Positions 16,497-37,860 of a stretch of DNA of 62,000 nucleotides are shown one piece after another. Both the position numbers and the translations under genes were made by a program. The stretch lies in assembly GCA_964035545.1 (NCBI GenBank), contig OZ037767.1, positions 18,733,759-18,795,758 of the forward strand. Reading direction: 5' to 3'. A model generated the notes under the pieces. It worked only from the letters and a program-made list of their open reading frames with translations. It searched no databases and was not told where the DNA came from. Position 1 is the stretch's first letter; the number at the start of each line of letters is the position of its first letter. This DNA comes from Bugula neritina. Its lineage: Eukaryota; Bryozoa; Gymnolaemata; Cheilostomatida; Bugulidae.

Positions 16497-18170
16497 GTAG
16501 CAATATATTAGCTAATATAATAAAAAGTTAGTGAAACAGATTCCTAAGAGGGCAGGGCTACTACTACAGATAAAAAACTAACTTCAAACTTTTTAAAAGA
16601 AGTCATCCTGAAGTTTATTATTATACATTTTAGGTTTAACTTCTGCTTATGTTACAAGCAGCACTATCAAACACTCACTGTACACTCATGTACCCATACC
16701 TCTAACTAGTAACCTCTAACACTCAACATAACTGCCACCCAATGCAAGTAATTGCTTAAAAACAAATTCTGAGAAATTATCAAATTTTCATTCTCCGATC
16801 AAAATCTATAAAGCTTACCTTTGGTTGCTTCCACGTACTATTGTTTCTCTCCGACAAATGGAAGCATTATAATAGCAATTAGCATATTATGCTTCAACTG
16901 GCTTTTAGGGTGGAATTATATAAACCTATTATTACACCATGTATTGGAACCGTGGAAAAAAGTTAACGCAATAAATTTACTGTCCCCAAATTTTTTTTGA
17001 CTAATAAACACTATATATACTAACTGCTAGTTAAAATTTGCTATATCGAAATCATTATCTAGATAAAATTATTTGCTTAAGCAATGATAAGAGAATCGTG
17101 ATTCACCATTGAACGGACTTTGGACTCATTCTGCGTATTGATCAGCTAATCATTTACTACCACTGCAGGTCAAGTAGCCTACATGCTATCAAGAGTCTGA
17201 GTTATTAAGTAGGATCTCAAAATTTGTCTGACTCCAGTGCATTCAGTGTGCAGCCTAGATGTGTAGTCTTCTTAGTGGAGATGTGAGATGACTAGTTGCC
17301 GACTTATTTTGTTGAACCTGTGCCTTTATTTACTCCAAATTTGGCTCATAAAACACCCCATCATTACCACTTCATGGTTTCAAACTTATTGATGAAATTA
17401 TCAAAAAACTACAACTAAGGTTGGAAAACTGATAATTAAACCCCCTGGGCTCTTTTAAATGAAATCAACTTAATTATTCAGCATAAATGTTTAATAGTTT
17501 AGTTAAGGGCAAGCATAACTTTTTAAATAAGTTAATTCACCGAAGTCAACAAAACCTCTTGAATTAAAATAAACAGATAATTTAGTAAATTTTTAGAATG
17601 TTGTTTGCTTTGGGGAAATTACTCTACCAACAAGGACTTAGGCTTTATATCTAAATTAAAAAAGTGGAGCAAATTCGAATAAATAGTTTATTAAAACTGA
17701 AAATAATCAACAAAGCATTGTTATATTGTGCAGTATGCTATATTAGATATTAACAACGCAAACTGCAAGCAGTCGAATAGTGATTAGCAAATATTATAAT
17801 AAGCTTAAAAAAACTAGTTTATAAACAAAAAACAGGCCACTCTTAGCTGTGGATGCCTGCTAATAAATTAGTAATATTGGAGGCTAATATATTTCTTTTC
17901 AAGTAATAATATAGTAAAATAAGATTCTATACTCGCATTAAAATAGGGCGCTTTCGGATAATATGCGTAGGGGTAACTGTAGGCCCTACGCAATGACCAT
18001 TAGGTAACCATCACGTATAGGGCGCAATTATTTGAGCAATTACAGTAATTTTTCTCTGACATTGCATCATTTTTGTCAACGAGTGTAAGCAATAGAATAA
18101 GTAGGTAGTTACCCTTACGTGTACCCAGGGTACTCGTGGTTACCGAATGCGTAGATTAAAATAGCCTCCT
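16497..18170. other. Non-coding; partly homologous to 40.4-41.07 kb
   Basis: Segments from about 16,180 (left of the SINE) to 17,060 align by eye with 40,400-41,070, which I read as the upstream flank of paralogue 2 displaced by transposon insertions. A GC-richer patch at 17,940-18,160 with GCGTAGGG- and GGTTACC-like inverted words may be a small unidentified element. No gene seen. Confidence 0.4.
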
Positions 18171-18312
18171 CTCCATCCTCGGGGGCCCTTGACATCTGGC
18201 TAGCTCCTTGTCTCTTCCAAGGGCTGCCTGACTATTCTGATCCCACCGCTGCCACCAATGTAGTAGTTTTGTGGGTTATAGAATGAAATCAGGCAGAGAA
18301 CATAACTCCTTG

Positions 18313-18314
<2 letters not shown>
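18171..18314 (-). mobile_element. Ty3/gypsy LTR end with primer-binding site, relict
   Basis: On the minus strand an LTR-like end CTACTACA is followed at once by TTGGTGGCAGCGGTGGGATC (18,259-18,239). This is the form of primer-binding-site region common in invertebrate gypsy elements; compare GTGGTGGCAGCAGTGGGAT at 41,559. A TA microsatellite sits inside or at the edge of the LTR remnant. Confidence 0.55.

Positions 18315-18401
<87 letters not shown>
18315..18401. repeat. (TA)n microsatellite
   Basis: Pure TA repeat adjoining the gypsy LTR relict. Confidence 0.9.
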
Positions 18402-20266
<1,865 letters not shown>

Positions 20267-20504
20267 ATATAAAAATACAAATACTATACCTAAATTTATT
20301 ATCTAATACAAAGGTGTCATACTAAGCTGGTTTTTCACCACTGACGCGGGTTAATCACTACGGAAAAATATAATTTGAACACAAAATGAAGAGTTTGATT
20401 GCTTCTGAAGTTTAAAAAGATACAACTAATAAAACACACACAAGTCTTTAGATGTGGTGGTGACATTCAAATTCTGACAGTAGTATAGGTTCAACTGCAG
20501 CAAA

Positions 20505-27997
<7,493 letters not shown>

Positions 27998-29280
27998 AAC
28001 TCTGCAAAAAATATAATCAACATTGATTGAGTAAGTTTGTTATTGTGAGTCAATTATTAAACCAACTGGTTCCATTAGCAGCTGTTTAGCTAAAATTAGA
28101 CAGCATCTTTACTGGAATTAGACAGAACATTTTACTAATAGTCTGGCAGGAAAATGCCAATTTTTGACTTAGATTCGCATTCCTGGATAAACTATTTTTC
28201 TCTCCTAATTATACAAATATAGGGTCTAGGTAAATGTTTCCAGGTAGGTGTGGACTTCTTACCTTTGAGCATTTTGAAAAATTCAAAGTGGCCGCCAAGC
28301 ACCAGGCAATTCTTTAAAATTCAAATGTACTTATCCATTGGGGCTAAATTTAAGGTTCCAATGCTTTGAAATTTTCAAAAATTAATATAATAAAGATGCA
28401 TGTGCTTTTATCATGTGCATTATTAAGTAATAGGCAAATGATGCCCAAGGGTAACTAAGCTAAGCCTTAATCATTCTTTTTTTTAGTGTTTAACCTAGCC
28501 TTGCCTTGTTTATAATTTCCTTGCATCTCTGCATCAGTTTGTTCTAAATTCATAAAAATTTACTACCATATGGGGTGATTTTATATGCTGATTACAAATA
28601 TGTTCACCAAATAAAGCTGAAAGGGGTTCTGCAAAATCCAAATGCATTGTCATTGTCATATGAGCTAAATATAGCAATTTATTTTAAACTAACATGCCTA
28701 TCAATAAAGTTTGTTAAGCTGCCAACTTAATAGTTATTTTCAGTTTTAAAACTTTAGCTACGTTTTTTAAAGTTAAAAAAATTGGTCAAAAACCTTAATA
28801 ACACAACACCATGGTTTCTTAACATAATTTAATTGCTTTATTATTGACACATCATTTATCTAAATATTGAGATTTTTGCTTTCGAAAACTACTTCTACAA
28901 TCAGCACATTTAACTTTTTTCTCTATAAGCATTTGTAAACAGGTTTTTATGAATGAGAATCTATTTTATGCTGGGGGAAGTAATACATCTAATCCCCTTC
29001 CATAAACATTTACTAACAGTTTTTCTCCGTTAATGACCTATGTTGGGTGCACTGAAACACTAAAAGCTGAAACTGATCTGGTAGAAGTAGTTAATTCTAC
29101 TTTTGGTGGTTCCCCAAAAATGCCAAATAGAAAAAGTTTCCCCAGAATGTATGAGATCTGAGAATATTGGAAGAAGAGTCGTTAAAGCTAGTTTTGATGA
29201 GTGTATTAACTAGCATGAAAGACCTTGAAAAGATGTTGATTAAAATTGCAAAGAGCTCAAGAATAGCAAAACTGTGGGTC

Positions 29281-30584
29281 ATGTGCTTTATTGGACCAAT
29301 TTTTACGATCAAAACCCACATCATAGCTGTTAGAGAAGGAGGCTGGGCTATACACCTAGCAATGAAAGAGGAAATGCACTATCTGCATAGCGTGGAGGTC
29401 ATGCCACAAGATGTAAGAATTGAATTCACGGCTGGTAACCACACAATGCATCATAAACACAGCCAGCTCGACGGCATCTGGTCGGACATGACCATTGAGG
29501 TGACCTTCGTGAGATTTGCTCACACCAAGGTAGAATCATTGGCTTCACCACTAAATGTGAAACTCTCAAAGTATGGGTGTACAGCACTTCTGCATGTAAC
29601 AAGATACAGTAAGGCCTCAGTGACATCAGGGATGAGTCTGAAATAAATGCTTTCACTACTCATAAGGATGAGATGCAATTAGGAATCCAATCTGATTCAA
29701 AGGACACGGAGTCTCTCAAACGGAAAATTGAACTCTAGAATGACCCACTCAAAGAAGGATGCCACCGAGTTGCCCTTGTCAATATTGAAGCAGATAAGTG
29801 CAACTGACATATTTACAATATAAATTGGGAAGATCATTTAACAAATGATAATATAAAGGAGGAGACCAAAATTGAAGCCATCGCAATAAGCATGAGGAGG
29901 AGACCTCTTCAATGGTATGGACATTTGCGCAGAAGAGATACAGAAAAAGAGAAAGAGATGGAGGCCAAGGAAAAGTTAATGGATACAGTGAAGGATGACA
30001 TAATGAAATGTGGCCTCTTGGATAAAGATGTTGACAACAGAATCAGATAACACTCTCTGATAGCACTTGGTGCCCTGCAAAACGCCACCCATTCTGGACC
30101 ACAGCGTACTATAAGTGAGACAAAGCTCTATAATGAACAATTTGCTGCCTTCCCATGGCCTCCCAGGGTGTGATACATTAGCAACAATGTAACATTAGAA
30201 AGGAAGTTGTACTAAGTATCGTGGTAGAAGGAAAGAGTGATTTTGTGACACTGGTGCTTCTTTTCAGGATCATTATTCATACAAGCTACCAAGTTTTTGC
30301 TATGTTGCTACAATTATGCAAAGTGCTCCTCCATGACATCTACAAGTCAAAATGTTTAGGAAGCAGAGGTCAGCAATGCTATTTTCGATGTGCCTTTAAC
30401 TTATGTACTTTGCCTCCTATAGATGAAGCTATTGGACAATGTCACCAGAGCACACCTTCATGTAGCCATATGAAACTGCGGCATTAAACCCACTAGAACA
30501 TTGGTAGGTGAAAGGGATCTAATAGAATCTTTTTTCTCGAAAGGAAGTAGGAAATGATGTTACGCTTACACCAGACAGTATTAT
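29281..30584 (+). pseudogene. Remnant of a repetitive invertebrate ORF (IWSDM family), N-terminal part
   Basis: Broken frames read HYLHSVEVMPQDVRIEFTAG, then NHTMHHKHSQLDGIWSDMTI, EVTFVRFAHTK, and later IDPL-like (NDPLKEGCH) and RAHLHVAI-NCGI. I recognise this series from uncharacterised multi-copy proteins annotated in many molluscan and cnidarian genomes. Several stops and frameshifts. A LINE tail (29,860-30,100) interrupts it, and the C-terminal Cys-rich part reappears at 31,430 after a MITE insertion. Function unknown; its position inside a long-TIR element suggests it is the element's own gene or cargo. Confidence 0.5.
29860..30100 (+). mobile_element. LINE 3' coding tail
   Basis: Encodes MRRRPLQWYGHLRRRDTEKE, then DTVKDDIMKCGLLDKDV. 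This is the typical R-x-L-x-W-x-GH-x-R-R stretch after the RT domain of many invertebrate LINEs. It is short, 5' truncated and inserted inside the IWSDM-family remnant. Confidence 0.6.
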
Positions 30585-30591
30585 GAAGTGG

Positions 30592-31432
30592 ATCATTTTA
30601 CTTGATTTGGTTTATAACACTCGATAACTCTAGTTTTTGGTGACTTTTTACAATTTAGCTGCTATTGTATATAGATTTTTGCCTCAAACTATTAAAACTT
30701 TAACAAATAAAACTAAAAAATCAAGGCTTTTCTAATTATGCATGATTTTCTATGTCTTTTCCTAATTTATTAACGTGGGTCATTTTACTTAATTTAGTAC
30801 ACACTCAAAATCTTCAGTTTTTGGCTATTTTTCACAATTTAGCTTGTAATGAACATTGTTTTTTGGCCAAAACTAGTAAAACACCAATAAATACCCCTAA
30901 ATAATCAAAGTTCATTTTAATTTTGCTTCATTTCCTATGTTTTTTCTTAATTATTCAGCTAGTTGTGGTTACAGACTGTTACGGTTTTTTCGTAACGGTC
31001 TGCACATACAGAATATTAAGTGTATATGACAATGACCTGTGCTTTAATGTTGGGGAATCCCCTCCCAGCGTTTTCTGTTATGCGTAGTTAAAACCAGCAC
31101 ATAAAAATACCATGTATAGTAAATTTCAATAGATTTTGAGCAAACTTTAATGTTAGGTCATAATTTGCTGGTGTGTACTAAATGAAGTAAACTGACACTA
31201 GTACATTGAGATATTATATGTGTCGTAATGGTTCACAAATAGATATTTAGCTCGTATGACAATGACGCCATGCTTAAATGTTGCAGGACCTCTTTCCAGT
31301 CTTTTTTTGTTATAGGTAGTTAGAATCAGCAAATTCTATTACCCCATATAATAATTTTTCATGAATTTTAAGCAAACTTTAACATTTTTGATCATAATCT
31401 GCTGATATGTGCTAATTAAAGTAAAATGGCCC
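30592..31432. mobile_element. Foldback MITE, family A (copies 3 and 4, one inside the other)
   Basis: The outer copy begins ATCATTTTACTTGATTTGG (30,594) and ends ATTAAAGTAAAATGGCCC (about 31,430). An inner copy begins GGGTCATTTTACTTAATTTA (30,778) and ends near CTAAATGAAGTAAACTGACA (31,196). The inner copy keeps the central hairpin CAGACTGTTACGG...GTAACGGTCTG near 30,974-31,003. The pair splits the IWSDM-family ORF just before its Cys-rich C-terminus. Confidence 0.7.
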
Positions 31433-31600
31433 AAATTCATTAAATGCTCCTGTGGAAGCCAACAATCATGCAAAACAATGAGATATGGCTGTTTTAGTAC
31501 ATCTATCCCATACACAGAGTTCTGCCCGTGTGAAGCAGCAACAGGAGTGTGCTGCAATAAACTAACATTGCTAACAAATGCTAATGATAGAAAAAAAATG
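31430..31600 (+). pseudogene. Cys-rich (CXC-like) C-terminus of the IWSDM-family ORF
   Basis: Encodes FIKCSCGSQQSCKTMRYGC, then EFCPCEAATGVCCNK. The KC.C....CKT..CGC pattern resembles Tesmin/TSO1-like CXC zinc-binding motifs, with one expected Cys replaced by Tyr. It continues the coding remnant that ends at about 30,584, from which it is separated by the MITE pair. Confidence 0.5.
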
Positions 31601-32308
31601 AGAAATGTGTTTAATATGAACTTGAGCGAAAGTTTCTCGCATCTGGATAATTATATATATATTCCATTTTAACTTTAGCTCAGCAATATGCGTCTGTATC
31701 TTTTTCTATTTACTAGCAGTCAGCAATGTTTTTCTTTATATATCCATTCAAACACTTATTCAAAAATCTTGTATCATTTCCCTGCACATCTATTTGAATC
31801 ATCAAAAAAATTGTTTTTGCAACATAATATAGACTTTATGCCTACTAGATTACGATTTTTCAAAGTTGGCTGCCATCTTAGATTTCTCAAAATGCTCAAA
31901 GGTGGCAGGTCCACACCCACCTGGAAACATTTACCTGAACCCTCAAGATGAATAATCAAAAGAGAAAAAAACTTTATCCGCGATTGTGAACTTAACCTCC
32001 AGTTCTGCCAGACTATAACTTTAGATAGCACCTGTAGAGGCTTTGATTAATGCACTAACGGCCACACAAGCAAGGAGAAGCAAAATTACTACTGTTTTGT
32101 AAAATGTAGCTGTTTATTGCTATACACTTTTGATAAACTCTCACACTCTTTTCTGTAATGTGAATTGCTGGTAACGATATAATTGAGTTGATGTGCACTG
32201 ATGCTGCATATGATTATTTAGTTGATCTTTTTTTGTCAGTTTCTTTATTAATCTTATGCATGACTGTGAAACATGGTAAAATGTACAATGCAAGTAAAAC
32301 ATATTAAA

Positions 32309-32494
32309 TGTTGCGACACCAGTGCTAAATGGATGCACTGTGATAAGAGATGAAAGGCGCATATCAAGTGGCTTGTGACCGGAATGCAAAAGATTGTGGG
32401 TGAGATGAGAACTAGGGAGACGAAGCTCAATTAAATAGAAACAAGGTGTGATATTATATAACACTAAAGTAATACTATCGTAGGCCACTGTACA
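32309..32494 (+). repeat. 5' LTR of gypsy element A
   Basis: Direct-repeat partner of 35,081-35,265 with visible divergence (for example GTTGCGACACCAGTGC against GTGACGACACCGGTGC), so the insertion is old. Confidence 0.8.
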
Positions 32495-32742
32495 CGATAC
32501 CACAAGTAAATTGCTTTAAATAATTTTATTATTAAAAACTGTTCAAAATTTATTACTGAACAATAAACAAATACATAGACAAGTACAAGAGTAAATTGTT
32601 TTGAGTAATTTTATTATTCAAAAAAATTCAAATTTCATTGTTGAACGGTAAGCGCGTACACAGGGAAGAACGCAGCGACTTAAATGATTTGAGACAGCTA
32701 ACTAATTAATCAACTACTCGACTTAACTCAAATGTAAGAAAA

Positions 32743-33000
32743 TATGGCAAACACAATAAACATCCTTCAACTGAAAATGGAGCCTGACAAATAAATAGAA
32801 AGCTGGAACAAATTTAAGAAACAATTTGAAATTGCAGCTATTTCTGTAGAATTTTCAGCAAAGATTACAAAAACAGACAATGAGAGAAAGAAGAGGAAAG
32901 TGAGTAAAAGAAAGGGAATGGCATTGCTAAATAGCTTTGGTAAGGAAGGGACGGAGAGTTACAGAGTAACAGAAGAACGAAACGAAACAATGGCAGCCGG
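32743..33000 (+). pseudogene. gag N-terminal remnant, gypsy element A
   Basis: Starts MANTINILQLKMEPDK, then a stop, then ESWNKFKKQFEIAAISVEF: the W..FK.Q.E motif of gypsy gag matrix/capsid starts. It loses similarity about 80 codons in and runs straight into the RNase H frame, showing a large internal deletion. Confidence 0.5.
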
Positions 33001-33302
33001 TAAAATTTGTGTCGAGGAAACTTGCAGAAGCTGAGAAACAGTATGCTCAATTGGAAAAAGAAGCTCTTGCCATCACCTGGGCATGTGAGAAATTTGACTT
33101 CTTTTTTGTAGGGACCTACTTTGAGGCAGAAACAGATCACAAGTCAGTGGTGAAACTTCTTGGAGAAAGCGATTCACCTAATCTTCCACGCCGATGCCAA
33201 CGATTCAAACTGAGATTGATGAGATATAATTTTGATACCTTTCACACACCTAAGAACCAGATGTCTTTAGCTGATCTTTTATCAAGACCAGCAGGAGAAT
33301 GA
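33000..33302 (+). pseudogene. RNase H domain, gypsy element A
   Basis: Open frame with KLAEAEKQYAQLEKEALAI, then TDHKSV, LPRRCQRFKLRLMRYNF and SLADLLSR. These are the classic gypsy RNase H E..Y...EKE, TDHK.L, R..R....LM.Y.F and ADALSR blocks. The first catalytic Asp block (TDASD) is lost in the deletion. Confidence 0.85.
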
Positions 33303-33579
33303 ACACCATGAGAAGGAGCACAAATGAACCATGTAGAAATGCACATGAAAGTGGTTACCGAAGCTAAAAATATTTTTGATGACCAGATCCTAGAGGAAAT
33401 TCGACTGAGGGAATTTGATGATGAGGAATACACAGTACTACTGAGAGAAGTTCTAGAAGGGTGGAGGAGAAGGGGGGAAAATTACAAAAACGAGATTAGA
33501 CAATATTGGACCTAGAGGGAGCACTTATCCTGTCAGACTGGCATAGTGATGAGAGGACAAAATAATAATCCCAGAGAAT

Positions 33580-33996
33580 CTAAGAAAAGGTATGATCAAA
33601 AGAATACACAGAGGTCACCAAGGCCTAGAGAGATGCTTTCGGAGGGCCAGGACTAGCGTTTATTTGCCGGGAATGAGAGCAGATCTACAGAGTTATATTG
33701 AGGGCTGTAAAAAATCCATAATCCATAAAAAGATGAAGACGCTTCCAATGAAACCTTTTGAACTTCCGGATCGACCATGGCACACTCAGGGATCGAATTT
33801 GTTTGAGTACAAGTGTAGAGATTATCTACTTATGATTGATTGCTGTTCGAGGTGGATCGAAGTAATGGGGATTGAAGCAAAGACGGTTGAAGCTGTAGTG
33901 AAGAAAATGAAGAACATGTTTGCGAGGTGTAGCCTCTCATGCAGGCTCCGCAGTGATAATGGATTGTGTTACATGGGTCAAAAATTCAAGGACTAA
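33580..33996 (+). pseudogene. Integrase zinc-binding and core domains, gypsy element A
   Basis: HRGHQGLERC and YLPGMRADLQSYIEGC supply the H-H-C part of the zinc-binding region; the last Cys is changed (CKKSI). The core gives MIDCCSRWIEV with the first Asp and RSDNG with the second. The frame then breaks before the catalytic Glu. Confidence 0.8.
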
Positions 33997-34152
33997 ATGT
34001 ACCAAAGTAAGATAAAGCATATCACCAGCAGTCTCCACTATCATGAGAGAAACGGTCTGGCAGATGAGGTGTACAGACTGTAAAATGCATGTGAGATAAA
34101 GAGAGGGACACAAACCTGGCGCTATTAATATATTTTAATACACCTTTAGACA

Positions 34153-34421
34153 GTGGAAAATCCCTGTCGAAGCTTTTGTCAGAAAGAAATGTTCGGACTA
34201 ACATTCCTGACAAAGAATCTCCTGTGTCTCAGGAGAAGTTTCATGAGCGAGATAAGGATCTTAAGAGGAGACAGAAGAATGCTAAAGACGAAAAGGTTAC
34301 TGCCAAGCCTGAGGCAAAGTTCAAAGAAAGTGACACAGTATGGGTAAGCTCAGCGGATAAAAAGAGAAAAAGAAGAGTTATTATTAGGGAGAGAGAAAAA
34401 CCAGATAGCTACGATGTCTGA
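34153..34421 (+). pseudogene. Integrase C-terminal region, gypsy element A
   Basis: Frame with ESDTVWVSSADKKRKRR, then IREREKPDSYDV. This matches the GD.V.V ... R.Y.V tail seen after the integrase core in gypsy elements. Confidence 0.6.
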
Positions 34422-35080
34422 GTAGAAGGTAAGGCACTTAAAATAAATTGGAAACCCATGAGGAAACAAATTTTACAACGACCAATAGAGGATGATGCAA
34501 GTTAATCCGAAGAATTTGAGACAGAGGAGGAGAACGAAGAGGAAGACGAGATAAATAAAAAAAGGAGACAAAAAAAACCAAACAATCTCTCAGGATTACC
34601 AGGAGATCATGGAGAATTGGTTCTAGGAAGCACCTTTCTACAGGTGATGAATGATACTAGTTTGGGAACTAGCTCTGTTTATTATTTATTTATTTATAAT
34701 GTGTTAGCCAGGAGAGAGAACGATGAGAGAGAGAAAAATAGGATGGAGAAAAAAGACTAGGAAAGAGAGGAAAAAAACAGAGAGTGAGAGAAAATTGCTA
34801 AAAGAAGAAAAAGGATAAACAGGAGAGAGATGATGAGATAAGAAAAAGGGAGCTAAAAAGGGATAGCAAAAGACAAAGCGACTATTCGAGAGATTTGAGG
34901 GCAGTCATAGAAAAGAAGAGAAGCAGCCGACACACAGGCAACCGCCCCACAGGCTGGTTGTGCCAATAAACTATATATTATGTTCACCATCCTGTAGAAG
35001 GACTTTCCCAACAAGGTGCCAAGCGTCAGGAAAATTTCTTGGACTTACTGGTTACAAAAAAAAATAGAAAGAAAAGAAGA

Positions 35081-35265
35081 TGTGACGACACCGGTGCTAA
35101 ATGAATGCACTGTAATGCGAGATGCAAGGTGCAAGACAAGTGACTGGTGACCGGAAGGCAAAGGAATTGTGGGTGAGACGAGGACTAGAGAGACGGAGCT
35201 TGATTAAATACAAACAAAGTGTGATAATATATAATACTAGAGTATTACTGTTGTAGGCCACTACA
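35081..35265 (+). repeat. 3' LTR of gypsy element A
   Basis: Follows the polypurine tract and begins TGTGACGACACC; ends GGCCACTACA. Pairs with 32,309-32,494. Confidence 0.8.
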
Positions 35266-36298
35266 AAACATGTTAAACAAACCAAATATTATAACTATAG
35301 TTGTGTGTGTGGAAATAGGTAAAATATAACAATACTGTAGATTAACCTGATAAAAGGTCCAGTATAACTAAAACATGTCAAACTAGCCAAATATTGTAAT
35401 TATGTGTATAAATAGATAGAATATAACGAAAACTTCAAATCATGACAAATAAAAGAAACAAAACTAACCTGTGCCTCCTTAAAGAAATTGCAACTCAGAT
35501 TCCTTTATTTATTAAACTATGTTATATTATACATAACTGTAATAGATTAAACTTGTAGGGCCCGCTACTATTACTACTCATACTGCCACAGCATAGCAGC
35601 CATAGCCAATGGGCAAAGGCGCTGCTATGGGGTAATTATCTAATCAACAAATAAGCGTAATGACAACTAGCAGTCATTGTGTAGGCAGAAATCAGGAGAT
35701 GTAATGACCTATTTAAATGCAACGCTATGCTAAATGCAATGCTAAAACCTCAATTGACTTTTAATGTAGATGATCATTGCAACTTCCATTTTACAATGCA
35801 ACACCATGAAGTTCTAATATGTAAGATCAAAAAGGTAGAATTACATAATATAATAATAACAAATATAAAAATATGAAATTTGAAAGCAAGTCAGATATTA
35901 TGTAAGAACTATTCAATTGGTCAATATAATATTAAAACTTAATGTAGTAGTAAGGCCTATAGAGCTGTCTCAAGAATAAAATACCTTTCTTCTCTTTACA
36001 AGCTAAAAAGCTCTACTGAACAGAATAGAGCAGCATTTCACACCAGGGATACAAAATTTTGGTGAACAAGATTCATTCTAATACTTTTCATTGGCTATAG
36101 CGCATTCCTGTAATTAAAACTGGCCAGTCACATTGCAGCACACCCTATCTTTCCAGCAGAATAATCCGCTAAGGTGGTGCATCACGAGATACTCGTGGCA
36201 ACAGGAATCATCCACATATGACAGCCCACCTAACAGCTAAGCACGGAGAAGGGGGGAGGCGAGTCAATAAATACAGGTTCTTCTCAACCAAAACCTGA
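35266..36298. other. Non-coding stretch
   Basis: Lies between two gypsy elements. Nothing recognisable apart from a GC-richer word series near 35,560-35,640 (GCATAGCAGCCATAGCCAAT). Confidence 0.4.
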
Positions 36299-36580
36299 TT
36301 GAGCCAGCACACAGTGTGCAGAGTTCACCAGTTGTCTTGGTGAAAAAAAAATGGAAGCTTGAGGTTTTGTGTAGATTACCACAAGCTCAACAGCATCACC
36401 ATCCAGGTTACTTACTCCCTCCTAGACAAGTCCCTAGATGTTCTTGCTAGAAGCAAGTACTTTGGTCCATTAGACCTGCTAATTGGGTACTGGCAAGTGG
36501 CGGTTTACTTAGTAGAACCCATGCCATTATCAGCCAGGGGCAACTCCTGTATTCTGGTGCTTTTGGATCACTTATCCTGG
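36299..36580 (+). pseudogene. Reverse transcriptase N-terminal part fused to integrase piece, gypsy B
   Basis: RT blocks PVVLVKKKW..L, RFCVDYHKLN and LDLLIGYWQV are followed within the same frame by the integrase block CILVLLDHLSW. The fusion lacks the RT catalytic YVDD, so it is a deletion product. Confidence 0.7.
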
Positions 36581-37579
36581 TAGGCTGACATCCCGGCGAC
36601 CCCAGATGCGTCAGCCCCCACGTTGGCCTGTACTCCAGATCAACACGTGGTCTGCTACTACGGGCACATCGAAGAGATCCACACAGACCAGGGTGCCCAG
36701 TTTCAGTCCCAACTTATGAACAACTTTTGTTGGGTATGCGGGGTGAACTATGGTCAGGCTACCTCGTATCACTCCTAAGAAGCGGAGTCCTGGAAAGCTT
36801 GGTGACGCCCCAAAAAGTCTGCTCTTAGGCAAAAGTTAGGAAGAATGGGATGCGGTGCTGCACCAGATCATGCGAGCACAGAAGATACCACCAATTCGTT
36901 ATGCCTGGCCAGGAAGCTCGGTTTGGCGACCATCTAGCCTATCATGTTGTACTTTTGGAGAGATTGAGTCACGAATATGTGGGCGAGTTAGTGGACAGAA
37001 TGAAGACAACCCACAATATCTTAACAGGGAGGCAGTGGCAAGTGAGAAGAGATAATTCAGAAGAACCCCAAGCTACCAGGTCGGTGACTGAGTGTGGATG
37101 ATCAGTGACCGCCGGCAATGCAGACAACTACCTGAGCTACAGTCTAAGTTTGTGGGTTCTTAATGCATCATAGAGGCACTGGTCAGCCATACGTACTTCG
37201 TAGAACGCTATGGACAGATCTCTGTCCAAAGCGAGAAACGCATGAAACCGCTTTGGGCCAACCCAGATGCCGTAGGACAAGCACCACCACTACTTGAACC
37301 AACCAGATAGCCTGTCACTAGAAGAAGGATGCCACGACCATGGGAATAGGAGATCACTTTGGACAGGCTGGAGAGAACCGCTGACGAGTCGGACCCACCT
37401 CCTCAGCCTAGGCTTAGGGAAGCAATGCGGGCAATGCTGGATAAGCTTGCAGAGGTACACCCATCACCAGAAGAGGATGAGTTCACCGGTGTGATAGGGT
37501 TGCCCTGGGTTCGAAAGTCAATGCCATCATGGATCACCAGGCAGACTGAGCAGATGATTGAGGATACCTGTGGTGGGCC

Positions 37580-37860
37580 TCCCAGCACTAGATGCCGCCA
37601 GTGTGAATGCACCTTTTCATCACACCAGCGGCTCTGAGTGCATGCACTCCAACACTTCACATATATGCTCTGCCCAGGCGGGGAATATTCTTATAAGTGG
37701 AACTATGTGTTGAAGCATCGGCACATAGTCCGCTGCCACACCAGCAAAATGTGTATAGTGAGTGCTGCCAGCTACGATGAGTTCAAAGACCTGATACTGC
37801 CCCATGTGGTGGACAACCAAAAGCAGACAGCCCTCATGGAGTGTTTCCCCTCATGCTGAC
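37580..37860 (+). pseudogene. C2H2-like zinc-finger tail of gypsy B
   Basis: The frame reads CRQCECTFSSHQRL, a stop, then VHALQH, which fits C-x2-C-x3-F-x5-L-x2-H-x3-H exactly if the stop is read as one codon. It continues with CPGGEYSYKWNYVLKHRH and VRCHTSKMCIVS, two weaker finger-like units. Finger-bearing C-terminal extensions are known in some invertebrate gypsy groups; the stop shows decay here. Confidence 0.5.

Larger units (their letters stand above)
28141..32014. mobile_element. TA-flanked DNA transposon with ~160-bp terminal inverted repeats
   Basis: The left end GTCTGGCAG (28,141) and right end CTGCCAGAC (32,014) are flanked by TA on each side, consistent with a TA target duplication. 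The inverted repeats stay alignable for about 160 bp, sharing GGTAAATGTTTCCAGGT, GTGTGGAC and CTTTGAGCATTTTGA. The interior holds decayed plus-strand coding remnants (29.28-30.5 and 31.43-31.6 kb), an inserted LINE tail and nested family-A MITEs. No DDE transposase core was recognised. The TA target fits Tc1/mariner-like or another TA-targeting superfamily, which I cannot choose between. Confidence 0.7.
32309..35265 (+). mobile_element. Ty3/gypsy LTR retrotransposon A, internally deleted and decayed
   Basis: Two direct repeats of about 186 bp (32,309-32,494 and 35,081-35,265) begin TGTTGCGACACC or TGTGACGACACC and end at GGCCACT..TACA or GGCCACTACA. They share GCACTGTAAT/GTGAT, GTGACCGGAA and AATTGTGGGTGAGA-like words. 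An A/G-rich tract (AAAAAAATAGAAAGAAAAGAAGA) precedes the 3' LTR as a polypurine tract. Coding order is gag start, RNase H, integrase. Protease and most of the reverse transcriptase are missing. Confidence 0.85.

Noticed and set aside
29426-29656. Minus-strand open frame of 76 aa
   Set aside because: Antisense shadow of the IWSDM-family coding remnant.
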